64,000 nucleotides of DNA, taken from assembly GCF_000482245.1 (NCBI RefSeq), contig NZ_AWNH01000053.1:106315-170314 (forward strand), given 5' to 3'. Source of the stretch: Leptolyngbya sp. Heron Island J. Lineage in GTDB: Bacteria; Cyanobacteriota; Cyanobacteriia; Phormidesmidales; Phormidesmidaceae. Numbering within the stretch: position 1 is the first letter of the stretch; every line of letters begins with the position of its first letter. The notes beneath the pieces are model-generated. The model was not told the origin of the DNA. It was given only the letters and a program-made list of their open reading frames with translations, and searched no databases. Of the stretch, positions 17,584-25,721 are shown piece after piece. Made by a program: the position numbers and the translations under genes.

Positions 17584-19593
17584 CTATGGATTTCCCGAAG
17601 CTCCTCCTGATTGCTTTAGTGCTGTTGCAACTTCTTCATGTCCATGACGAATAGCATCGTCTAAGGGAGTAAACCCCCAGCGATCTTGAATATTTGGATT
17701 AACGTTGTTAGCAAGCAGAAATTTAACTACCTTAAGCTGACCTTCTGCAGCCGCTAGATGAATTGCTGTACGGCCATCGTAGTCAGCCGCCTCCATAGAA
17801 ACACCGCGAGCGATATAGGGTAGCATTGCGTTGAGTTTACCTTGGCTGGCAGCCCAAATCATTGCTGTAATATCGGTAGTCACAGAGCTGGGAAGATTGA
17901 TATTGGTTTGAGGATAAGAATCTTGACCTTTTTGAGCTCCGGCTGCTTGCAGAATAGTGACTACAGCCGCATGACCTTGCTGCTCAGCATCATTAAGCGG
18001 TGTGCAGCCCCAGCGATCGCAAACATTGACATCCACCCCGTGATCTAGCAAAAATGCCACCACATTCTTATGACCACCTGCAGCAGCCAGGTGCAAAGGG
18101 GTACGATTATCGTAGTCACCTGCATTGAGATTAGCCCCACGAATCTGATATTGCGTAATGGCCGTCAGATCGCCTCGGCTAGCCACCTCTATCAAACTCG
18201 TAATCTCTTCTGATTCTCTCTGAATTGGACTAATGCGAGGGTTCTTTTTCTCTGATTGGAAATCAAGATTATCGTAATTGTGAACACTAAACTTTTTGAC
18301 TAGCTGCTTACAAAATTCGACACCGCGAACACTGTTACCCTGAGAATCGAGCTTGGGTGACCAGATGCATAAACCGAGCACATTTGGAATCACCACCATG
18401 ACCGCACCAGAGACTCCAGACTTGGCCGGAAGACCCACCATAAAGGCCCACTCCCCACTGTAGTCATACATACCGCAAGAATACATAAGTGAGAGACAAT
18501 GCTGTATCGTACTGGTCTTAAAAATCTTCTCTCCTGTGACAGGACAGGTGCCACCGTTAGCCATAGTGGCAGCAACAACCGACATTTGATCCGTATTTAG
18601 TTCAATCGAACAGGATTGAAAATAAAATTCTAATGTCTCTTCGAGTTCAGCCCAAGCTGGAAATGCCTTCTTTTCCATCATGTAGTGGCTGAGGGCACGA
18701 TTACGATGGGCCGTCTCACGTTCTGAAAGATAGACGGCATTGTTAAAGGTAATGCGGTCATTACCGGTTAGGCGACTCCAGTGATTGAGCACATAGTCGA
18801 AGCGATCTGCATGATCAAGATCATGACGAATGAGGGAACAACACATAATTGCCCCAGCATTGATCATGGGATTGTGGGGTAAGCCCTGGCTATTCAAAGT
18901 AAGCTCATTAAATCCCAATCCCGATGGTTCACGCCCCACATGCTGATGAACTTTATCTGTGCCCAATTCTTCTAATGCAAGACAATATGCGATAGTCTTG
19001 CTCGTGCTTTGCACCGTAAAATTTTCAAGAGTATTACCACGGGCGTAGCGTTGGCCATCAATCGTACAGATAGAAACGGCATAATGGCGTTCATCTACCC
19101 TAGCTAACTGTGGAATGTAGTTAGCTAGAGTGCCACCATCGTGGCTACTGCCATTCTCATAGATAGTGTCAATGTCTCGACAAAAATCCTGAAAATCAGG
19201 AATCACTAACTGAGCTTTGAGAACGCGGCGGATGAGGTGAATATTGGGTCGAATAATTTTTTGAAAGCTAGGAAAATCAATCTCAGAATCACTGCGAGGA
19301 CAGAGAAACTCTAATTCTTGTAAGCTTTCAGAAAAGCGCCGATCCGTCAGTTTGAGACCAGCACGGACAAAAGCCGACAGAAACTCTTCGCGAGTAATCA
19401 TACCGTTACCGTCGAGATCGGCAGCTTGAAATAGCCTTAAATCCTGTTCGTCTACGGCTGTAGCGCCAGGAGTTTTACCTTTTGAAGGCAAAGATTGCGT
19501 TTTTGTAGAGCGCAATGATTTTGAGCTAAGATTGACAGTCTCTTCAATGGGCTTTTTAAGGAATTTAGCACTACTTTTTGTCTTCTTTTCCAT
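17584..19593 (-). CDS. Glutaminase with N-terminal EF-hand and C-terminal ankyrin repeats
   Basis: 669 aa. A basic Ser/Lys-rich N-terminus (1-45) is followed by a canonical EF-hand loop Asp59-x-Asp61-x-Asn63-x-x-Ile-x-x-x-Glu70 and a helical region. The glutaminase domain (about 130-430) has the catalytic Ser196-Thr-Ser-Lys199. Two homologous ankyrin blocks follow at 464-553 and 575-664. The order EF-hand/helical - glutaminase - ankyrin is that of animal kidney-type glutaminase, and the second ankyrin block closely resembles the animal one. The reaction is glutamine to glutamate plus ammonia; calcium responsiveness and ankyrin-mediated assembly are inferred. It starts 93 bp after the MscS-type gene and is probably last in the amt-side group. 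Confidence 0.93.
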   Translation of the reverse strand: MEKKTKSSAKFLKKPIEETVNLSSKSLRSTKTQSLPSKGKTPGATAVDEQDLRLFQAADLDGNGMITREEFLSAFVRAGLKLTDRRFSESLQELEFLCPRSDSEIDFPSFQKIIRPNIHLIRRVLKAQLVIPDFQDFCRDIDTIYENGSSHDGGTLANYIPQLARVDERHYAVSICTIDGQRYARGNTLENFTVQSTSKTIAYCLALEELGTDKVHQHVGREPSGLGFNELTLNSQGLPHNPMINAGAIMCCSLIRHDLDHADRFDYVLNHWSRLTGNDRITFNNAVYLSERETAHRNRALSHYMMEKKAFPAWAELEETLEFYFQSCSIELNTDQMSVVAATMANGGTCPVTGEKIFKTSTIQHCLSLMYSCGMYDYSGEWAFMVGLPAKSGVSGAVMVVIPNVLGLCIWSPKLDSQGNSVRGVEFCKQLVKKFSVHNYDNLDFQSEKKNPRISPIQRESEEITSLIEVASRGDLTAITQYQIRGANLNAGDYDNRTPLHLAAAGGHKNVVAFLLDHGVDVNVCDRWGCTPLNDAEQQGHAAVVTILQAAGAQKGQDSYPQTNINLPSSVTTDITAMIWAASQGKLNAMLPYIARGVSMEAADYDGRTAIHLAAAEGQLKVVKFLLANNVNPNIQDRWGFTPLDDAIRHGHEEVATALKQSGGASGNP

Positions 19594-19686
19594 AGATCTG
19601 TTATTTTGTTTACAATGGGAGATTCTTTAATAAGATCACTGAGTGTGAACTGGCTAACTCTGTGATCTTTTTATATCGACGTCACG

Positions 19687-21186
19687 TTAATAGTTGAAAC
19701 CGTCAACAACACTGATGGCTATTGGACGATTGGTAATAGGTTTGATGTTCTTTGTTTCTTGAACCAAGCGAATTGATGTTTTGCGATCTTCAATAAACTG
19801 GTTCATCTGATTCGCAAAGCGGGCGCTGCTAGCCATTAGGGTTGCGATCGCATCATGGCCAAATACCAGCACGGTCAAATCTTGCTCTACTATCCCGGTC
19901 ACCAGGCTAGCTTCTCCCACCAGCAGAGCTGTTTCCCCAAAGAAATCACTTTTAGCTAGATGGGCAATCTCACGCTGTTGCTGGTGAGCATCTGTCACAT
20001 ACAAGCGCAGGCTACCACTACGAATAATGTAAAACCCTTTATCAGGCTCTCCTTCTACGATAACGCGATCGCCAGTGCCATAGACATGGAGGACAGCACT
20101 CTCGGCTAAATGAGCAATGGCATCGCTATCTAGGCAGGCGAGATAGGATAGCGATCGCAAAAACGCGCTAACCTCTTGAATATACTCAGTCCGTTTGGGT
20201 TGTCGTTGATGCACATGGTGTAGCGTCCGAATCGGAAATGGAATTGTTAGACCATTGCGCTTAGCTGCATAGAAGATGCGCGTACTAAACTCATTGTGAA
20301 TCGTTTCAACATACTGGTAGTCATCCAGGTAATACTTCACCTCATAGGTAATAGCAAAGTCATCGTATGACATTGTACGTACATCAGGAGCCGGATCATT
20401 GCGCATATATTTGGTTTCACTAGCTGCTCGCTCTAATACTCGTTTCACATGGTTTGGAGGATCATCGTAGGAAAACCCAATAATGTAACGCTCTGCATGG
20501 AGCGGATCACCGCTGTGGTAATTATAAATATTCTCTTGATCTAAAACACTGTTAGGCACAACAAGTAGATCGCGCTCGCGAGTGCGCAATCTGACAGAGC
20601 GCCAATTGAGATCTTCAACTTGTCCTTCAACATCACCAAACCGAATCCAATCACCGACCTTAAAGGGACTATCAAACAACAGTAAAAACCCTGAAACCAA
20701 ATTACTCAGGGTGTTTTGCAATGCTAAGGCAATCACCAATGAGCCAACGCCTAAAGCTGTGGCTAAATTACTCAGATTGATCCCCCAAATAGCGCTCAGC
20801 ACATAAAAACTAATGCAGAGCACCACTAGAATACGAGCAATCTGTAGGAATAAGCGCGGTACATGCAAAACATTGCGGGAAGGTATGTTGGTATCACTGG
20901 TCAGCAAAACTCCCAAAAGTGAAAGCCCTGCAACAATCACTGCTATCCCGATTGTTGTTTCGATCACTTTGAGCGTAATCGTATCCCGTTCTGCTGCAAG
21001 AAATTGATGCATTAATAGCCAAACAGCTACAGATGGCAGTACTAGATTACGAATATTGAGCAACAATTTGGTCATCGGTTTATGGCCGAGATTTTCAAGA
21101 CGATCAATTAATTCACCCAAAATAATCGTAATTAAGGGAAATCCCACCACAAATGTAAGGGCTTTTAACCAAATAGTCTCAGTCAT
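19687..21186 (-). CDS. MscS-family mechanosensitive channel with C-terminal cyclic-nucleotide-binding-like domain
   Basis: 499 aa from the ATG at 21186, which has AGGAG seven bases upstream; the ATG two codons earlier overlaps that site. Four hydrophobic segments lead into the MscS core (NTLSNLVSGFLLLFDSPFKVGDWI is the pore/beta transition; LLVVPNSVL follows). The C-terminus (about 365-480) is a CNB fold with GEPDKGFYIIRSG and FFGETALLVG. The phosphate-binding cassette has Ser where cAMP binders have Arg, so nucleotide binding is doubtful. Channels of this kind release solutes, including glutamate in some bacteria, under hypo-osmotic shock. It lies 54 bp after the cyclase-like gene and before a glutaminase, suggesting coordinated glutamate/osmotic control (inference). 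Confidence 0.9.
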   Translation of the reverse strand: MTETIWLKALTFVVGFPLITIILGELIDRLENLGHKPMTKLLLNIRNLVLPSVAVWLLMHQFLAAERDTITLKVIETTIGIAVIVAGLSLLGVLLTSDTNIPSRNVLHVPRLFLQIARILVVLCISFYVLSAIWGINLSNLATALGVGSLVIALALQNTLSNLVSGFLLLFDSPFKVGDWIRFGDVEGQVEDLNWRSVRLRTRERDLLVVPNSVLDQENIYNYHSGDPLHAERYIIGFSYDDPPNHVKRVLERAASETKYMRNDPAPDVRTMSYDDFAITYEVKYYLDDYQYVETIHNEFSTRIFYAAKRNGLTIPFPIRTLHHVHQRQPKRTEYIQEVSAFLRSLSYLACLDSDAIAHLAESAVLHVYGTGDRVIVEGEPDKGFYIIRSGSLRLYVTDAHQQQREIAHLAKSDFFGETALLVGEASLVTGIVEQDLTVLVFGHDAIATLMASSARFANQMNQFIEDRKTSIRLVQETKNIKPITNRPIAISVVDGFNY

Positions 21187-21240
21187 AAGCATCTCCTTTC
21201 AGGAATGAGCTGGAAAGCATAATGAATTTGTACAAAGGAG

Positions 21241-23436
21241 CTATATGGGCTCTTCCCCTAGGGACACAATCGCTTCAATTTCTCGAACGGTGTCATCCAG
21301 ACTAGGATGGCCTGTTCCTCCTCGGTAGAGCACCCAGCTGGTCAGGCGACCGACTTCAGCCACCTCAATATCTTGAGCCGGTTTAAATGTGTATAAGTCG
21401 CCCACACTGTCATGCACTTCTTCGGTGACTCGAATCGTATTACTCTCAGCTACACGATTCAACTGATGTGCGATCGCGAGAGTTTCACCCCAGAGATGGT
21501 AATTGAGGCGTTTAGTATCGATCACAGCAGCAATTGATTCTCCAGCATCAATACCAATAGACAACTTGAGATCGAGATTATACTTGTTATTGAAACGCCG
21601 TGAAATATCCAACATCTCTAACCCAAAATCCACTACTCGCTTTGTGTGATCCATACGAGGTGTGGTCAACCCACAAACGGCAAAGTAAAGATCGCCGATG
21701 CGCTCTAAGGTTAGAACATCTAAACCCATGGCCACCTCGTCAAAGGCACCAAACAATTCTGATAATATTCTGGTCACCTCTAGAACTGAGCGCTTAGCCG
21801 ACAGTTCAGTCAATCCTTCAAGGCTAGAAACTAGTACAGTTGTCTGCTGGGTATGATCGGTAATGAGAGCTTCACCATTCTGCAGGCGCTCAGCTGCTGT
21901 GGCAGGTAAAATATTGAGCAATAGGGTCGTATGATCCCGATCTTTAATGGCCAATAGCGATTGTTGTTCTCGTAAACTCCGATTGATTTCGTTAAAAGCA
22001 TCTACCAACAGACTAAGCTCATCCTGAGTTGTCGACTTTAGCTCGGGTTGGTCTAATTCTCCTGAAATAATTTTATGAGAGTCTTCCACCAACAAAGTAA
22101 TGGGCCGCACTAAACTATTGGCCGCGACCACTGCAATTAAGGTGACCAAAAATACCAGGATCACGGCTGTAATTAAAATATAGCCCTGTAGATTGGTCAA
22201 AGGAGCATAGGCTTCTGCAAGATCCATCTCTGAGAGAATCACCCAATCAACCCCTTTGATATTTAAAGGGGCATAGGAACTCAACACAGGTACCCCACGA
22301 TAGTCGTCGATTATTTGGGTCCCCGTCTTACCCTGTTGCGCAGCTTCAGCTCCCTCAGTTTCCACTGATTGCAGTAAAATTGAAGTCTCTAATCGTCCAA
22401 TGGTTTCAATAATAGTCTCTGGAGTGCCTACATCTCGAAGAGCTTGTTTGTATCCTGTTTCATCCTCAATCAAAAATCGAGAGATTGATCGCATGAGCAG
22501 ATCTGCTCCAACAAGATAGACTTCTCCTGTTTGCCCTAAGCCTTCGTTCTCCCAGTTTTGATTGCCTGTGAGCACATCATTAATCCGATCCACCGGCAGC
22601 TGAACAGCTAAAATACCCACCTGCTGACCGCCAGCATAAATAGGAGATGCAAAAAAAGCAGCGGGTGCGCCATAGGAAGGGCGATAGGGGGCAAAATCGA
22701 CAATCTGCACTGCCCCAGGTTCAGGGTTTTTTTGTACTTTATCGATCACCTCAGCAAAGTTACTGCGGGCATAAGGTCCCGTATCCAGACTTGTAGCAAA
22801 GTCAGTTTCCTTATAAACGGAATAAACAATCTCATCGGTTTGATGATCGATTAAAAACAGATCGTAGTAGCCAAAACTGCTGACTAGATTACGAAAAATA
22901 CGATGATAGCGGCCATGTACGGTATTGTAAGGTGTATCATCTTCGGATCGAAGCAAATTGTCCTTGCTACCTACCGGATGAGGATTGTTAGCAATATACT
23001 GATATTGCAATACCTGGGCCGCTCTCCCACCGGGTCTGTAGATGTCAAAAATTGGGGTGCCGTCAATATTTTCACTCAAGCGAGGAAAAAACTCATCGCT
23101 GTAGTATATGCGCAGAGCTTGTTGCCAAGTGTCATTGATCGGTTCTGTCTCCACATTCAGCTGATCAAACGCCTGATCAAACTCTCGCATCGCCGATACG
23201 ATCATGCGGTCTTCTGCTAAAGTCTCCACCTGGCTGTACATAAACTGAAAATAGGACTCAATTTCAGCCGCCTTGGAGGCACGTACACTGGTGAGTTGAG
23301 CAAAGATACGCTGGGTCAAAATATTGCGAGCCCGTTGCCAGGTGAGTAGCCCCATCACAGCGGCAGACCCAAGACTAACCACCAGCAGCACAAGCATCAC
23401 CTTCGATTTAATTCTGAGCCGCGCTAGGCCAAACAT
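21241..23436 (-). CDS. Receptor with dCache, HAMP and degenerate class III cyclase domain
   Basis: 731 aa: TM1 (about 12-32), long periplasmic dCache-type domain (about 40-400), TM2 (about 410-435), HAMP (about 436-490), linker, class III cyclase homology (about 520-700). The cyclase fold is recognisable (LERIGDLYFAVCGL; LSIGIDAGESIAAV; YHLWGETLAIAHQL) but catalytic positions are altered. The first metal Asp is Ser in VLVSSLEGLT, the purine-specifying Lys is Glu, and the Asn/Arg pair in the WGE helix is Ala/Gln; only the second metal Asp remains. I infer a pseudo-cyclase acting by binding or conformational signalling. It is cotranscribed with the MscS-CNB gene, and a terminator-like hairpin separates it from amt. 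Confidence 0.85.
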   Translation of the reverse strand: MFGLARLRIKSKVMLVLLVVSLGSAAVMGLLTWQRARNILTQRIFAQLTSVRASKAAEIESYFQFMYSQVETLAEDRMIVSAMREFDQAFDQLNVETEPINDTWQQALRIYYSDEFFPRLSENIDGTPIFDIYRPGGRAAQVLQYQYIANNPHPVGSKDNLLRSEDDTPYNTVHGRYHRIFRNLVSSFGYYDLFLIDHQTDEIVYSVYKETDFATSLDTGPYARSNFAEVIDKVQKNPEPGAVQIVDFAPYRPSYGAPAAFFASPIYAGGQQVGILAVQLPVDRINDVLTGNQNWENEGLGQTGEVYLVGADLLMRSISRFLIEDETGYKQALRDVGTPETIIETIGRLETSILLQSVETEGAEAAQQGKTGTQIIDDYRGVPVLSSYAPLNIKGVDWVILSEMDLAEAYAPLTNLQGYILITAVILVFLVTLIAVVAANSLVRPITLLVEDSHKIISGELDQPELKSTTQDELSLLVDAFNEINRSLREQQSLLAIKDRDHTTLLLNILPATAAERLQNGEALITDHTQQTTVLVSSLEGLTELSAKRSVLEVTRILSELFGAFDEVAMGLDVLTLERIGDLYFAVCGLTTPRMDHTKRVVDFGLEMLDISRRFNNKYNLDLKLSIGIDAGESIAAVIDTKRLNYHLWGETLAIAHQLNRVAESNTIRVTEEVHDSVGDLYTFKPAQDIEVAEVGRLTSWVLYRGGTGHPSLDDTVREIEAIVSLGEEPI

Positions 23437-23466
23437 AAGGGTGCTCCGTCAGCAAATATAATGCAG

Positions 23467-23489
23467 AAAAAGGGGATGTAAAACACCCC
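23467..23489 (-). terminator. Intrinsic terminator or attenuator between amt and the receptor gene
   Basis: On the minus strand, GGGGTGT and ACATCCCC form a hairpin with a 3-base loop and one bulged base (23489-23472), followed by five U (23471-23467). It lies between the amt stop (23547) and the receptor start (23436), so it could end the amt transcript or give partial readthrough. Confidence 0.6.
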
Positions 23490-23546
23490 CCGAGGAGTAA
23501 TCCTGGCCTGGGGCCAAGACAAGCTGTTATCGGTTCTAGTTAACGG

Positions 23547-25013
23547 CTAGAGCCTGGTCTCAATTGCAGAACTCGGGGCTTCATCTACCATGGAAAACCC
23601 AGCATAGGCAATCTGACCATGCTCATGGATATCCAGACCTTCGATCTCTTCGAAATCATGGACACGAATACCAATCGTCATCTTGAGGATCTGCCAACAG
23701 ACGTATCCTGTGATCACCGTAAAGGCTCCGTAGGCAACAACACCCACCAACTGTACCCAGAACTGCTGCAATCCAGCATTTGCACCAAAGATACCCACGG
23801 CCAGAGTAGCCCAAATCCCATTGCAGAGGTGAACTGAAATGGCTCCAACTGGATCATCGATGCGTAGAGCATCGAAGAAGTCAATGGCAAACACTACCAG
23901 AACACCGGATACGCAACCAATGATAATGGCGGATACGAAGGAAACCTGATCGCACCCTGCGGTAATACCCACTAGCCCAGCCAGAACACCATTGATTACC
24001 ATGCCGAGATCTGGCTTTTTATTCTTAACCCAGGAAACCATGGTGGCTACTGTTCCCCCGGCTGCACCCGATAGGTTAGTGGTGATGGCAATGTAGGCAA
24101 TGTTTTCATTGGCGGCCAACTCGGAACCAGGGTTGAATCCAAACCAGCCAATCCAGAGAATGAGACAACCTAGTGTGGCTAAGCTGAGGTTGTGACCAGG
24201 AATGGGTTTAACTAATTTGCCTTCGTACTTGCCATAGCGTGCGCCCAGAACAATAGCTCCGACTAATGCAGACCAACCGCCAACACTGTGGACAACTGTG
24301 GACCCTGCAAAATCAGCAAACCCCAGGTCAGCAAGCCAACCACCGCCCCAGGACCATTTGCCTGAGATACAGTAGAAGGCGATGTTAACCACACTAAAAA
24401 TTAAAAAAGAATCAAATCGAATACGCTCAGCTACGGCTCCCGATACAATGGTGGCAGAGGTGGCAGCAAAAGCTGCCTGGAACAGAAAGAAGATGGTTAC
24501 GGGTAGTCCAGCTGGAAATGGCTCTAGACCGTAGGTAGCAGAATCTCCTGACATGAAGAAGCCACTAAAGCCAATCAGGCTAGTTCCCTGCCCAAACATA
24601 AATCCAAAGCCTACGGCCCAATAGGTGAGTAGGGCTAATCCAAATACAATCAGGTTTTTGGAGAGAATGTTCACCGCGTTTTTTTGACGGCACATTCCCA
24701 CTTCCAACATGCCAAACCCGGCATTCATAAAGACCACTAGTGTAGATGCCACTAGAATCCAAACCACATTGATATACCCTTGCTGGAGGGCAATCTGTTC
24801 GGCTAGGGCTTCCATGTCGATATTATCTTGGGCAAAGGTAAAGCTTGAGAATGCGATCGCAAACCAAATGGATACCAAGAAAATCACCCTGACACGATGC
24901 TGATTTATCCATTGCATCCATGCAACTAAAGCATCGTAATAGCGAGTATCCCCCATGGACAAAGGAGACCTATTCTCCTTGCGTTTAACTCGTTGCTCTG
25001 TATGGCTAGACAT
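23547..25013 (-). CDS. amt: Ammonium transporter
   Basis: 488 aa, long for Amt because of an N-terminal extension of about 60 residues with one hydrophobic segment, probably a signal peptide ending near TFAQDN. The rest has the 11-TM Amt/MEP/Rh pattern. The twin pore histidines lie in [16 protein letters not shown] and [15 protein letters not shown], and [15 protein letters not shown] is at TM1. It conducts ammonium/ammonia across the cytoplasmic membrane. The start ATG has AGGAG five bases upstream. No GTA-N8-TAC NtcA site was found in the 140 bases upstream. It heads the co-directional set with the pseudo-cyclase, MscS and glutaminase genes. Confidence 0.95.
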   Translation of the reverse strand: MSSHTEQRVKRKENRSPLSMGDTRYYDALVAWMQWINQHRVRVIFLVSIWFAIAFSSFTFAQDNIDMEALAEQIALQQGYINVVWILVASTLVVFMNAGFGMLEVGMCRQKNAVNILSKNLIVFGLALLTYWAVGFGFMFGQGTSLIGFSGFFMSGDSATYGLEPFPAGLPVTIFFLFQAAFAATSATIVSGAVAERIRFDSFLIFSVVNIAFYCISGKWSWGGGWLADLGFADFAGSTVVHSVGGWSALVGAIVLGARYGKYEGKLVKPIPGHNLSLATLGCLILWIGWFGFNPGSELAANENIAYIAITTNLSGAAGGTVATMVSWVKNKKPDLGMVINGVLAGLVGITAGCDQVSFVSAIIIGCVSGVLVVFAIDFFDALRIDDPVGAISVHLCNGIWATLAVGIFGANAGLQQFWVQLVGVVAYGAFTVITGYVCWQILKMTIGIRVHDFEEIEGLDIHEHGQIAYAGFSMVDEAPSSAIETRL

Positions 25014-25250
25014 TATGACTCCTAATTCATAAAGCGAGCAATCTATGAATGGTATAAATCTCTTTTTTAAAATCTCTTTTTTCTAAGTTCTTAAGCAGCA
25101 GAAAACATCAATGACCATCGCCATTGAACTTAGTAAAATCAGCGATCAAAAATGAATTCAGTCTTAAAGCGACAGCTATTACCAGCCTTGCTTAGACCAA
25201 ATATTTACAAGATAAAGACCTCAACAGATTTAACTCGATTAGCTTTAAGA

Positions 25251-25323
25251 AAGCCTTTATTACATTGTGCTATCTCCAAGATTTCTCAAGCCGAGGCTTC
25301 AGAATTTTTCGTAATAAAGGCTT
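25251..25323. repeat. 13-bp perfect inverted repeat upstream of amt
   Basis: AAGCCTTTATTAC (25251-25263) and its exact complement (25311-25323) enclose 47 bases, which contain a smaller AAGCC-GA-GGCTT hairpin (25288-25299). It lies about 240-310 bases upstream of amt. It could be a structured leader RNA on the minus strand or the footprint of a small inverted-repeat element. Confidence 0.5.
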
Positions 25324-25474
25324 GTAGTAATTCCTCGGAAAAATATCCCCGTGGAACTACTGGTATTCAAACTTACCCAGTCCAAAAAGTAAAGTCTGAT
25401 TATTCGGCAAATTAGGCCCCTATCAGACCTCAAAAAGCATTAAGAAAGATAAATAGTTCGGTTTTTAAATCCAT

Positions 25475-25504
25475 AAAAAATGCGGATCAGTGAAGTGACC
25501 CGCA
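25475..25504 (-). terminator. Intrinsic terminator downstream of the AAA-like gene
   Basis: On the minus strand TGCGG...CCGCA with an inner TCA/TGA pairing (25504-25481) is followed directly by six U (25480-25475). It lies about 220 bases downstream of the stop at 25722 and would insulate amt from that transcript. Confidence 0.65.
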
Positions 25505-25606
25505 ATGACAAACATCTAGGAGTTTCGAAAAACTCTTCGAGCTGTCGTGGAAGATGCTGTATTTTCAGTTATATATATGAGAATAATCAATAGAATTGGT
25601 AGGAGT

Positions 25607-25623
25607 AAAGTCGGAAAAGACGG
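25607..25623 (+). repeat. Dispersed 17-base motif, copy 2 (3' side of AAA-like gene)
   Basis: AAAGTCGGAAAAGACGG, the exact reverse complement of 27147-27163, so the two copies bracket the gene 25722-27056 as inverted repeats. This copy also sits in a possible hairpin in which GTAAAGT (25605-25611) pairs with ACTTTAC (25634-25640). Confidence 0.6.
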
Positions 25624-25721
25624 CTACTCGAGTACTTTACAGCTTCTTTTTGTTTAATCACAGATAGCTTCTAAGAAGCTTAATTTTCTATAGCTGGTCA
25701 ATCAGAAGAATCCTTTGAGGA

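Larger units (their letters stand above)
25014..25721. other. Intergenic region upstream of amt with structured elements
   Basis: 708 bases without a supported gene; an 87-codon plus-strand frame (25152-25415) has no recognisable features. It contains a 13-bp inverted repeat, a minus-strand terminator and one copy of the 17-base motif, listed separately. At 25520-25535 a small GAGTTT/AAACTC hairpin is also present. Confidence 0.5.

Noticed and set aside
25014..25150. NtcA site (GTA-N8-TAC) upstream of amt
   Set aside because: Searched by eye; no match with the correct spacing was found.
25152..25415. 87-codon plus-strand frame upstream of amt
   Set aside because: No RBS, no family resemblance, and it spans the inverted repeat at 25251-25323.
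25014..25721. Glutamine riboswitch (glnA motif) in the amt leader
   Set aside because: The conserved GGAAGTAGG-type core was not found on either strand.
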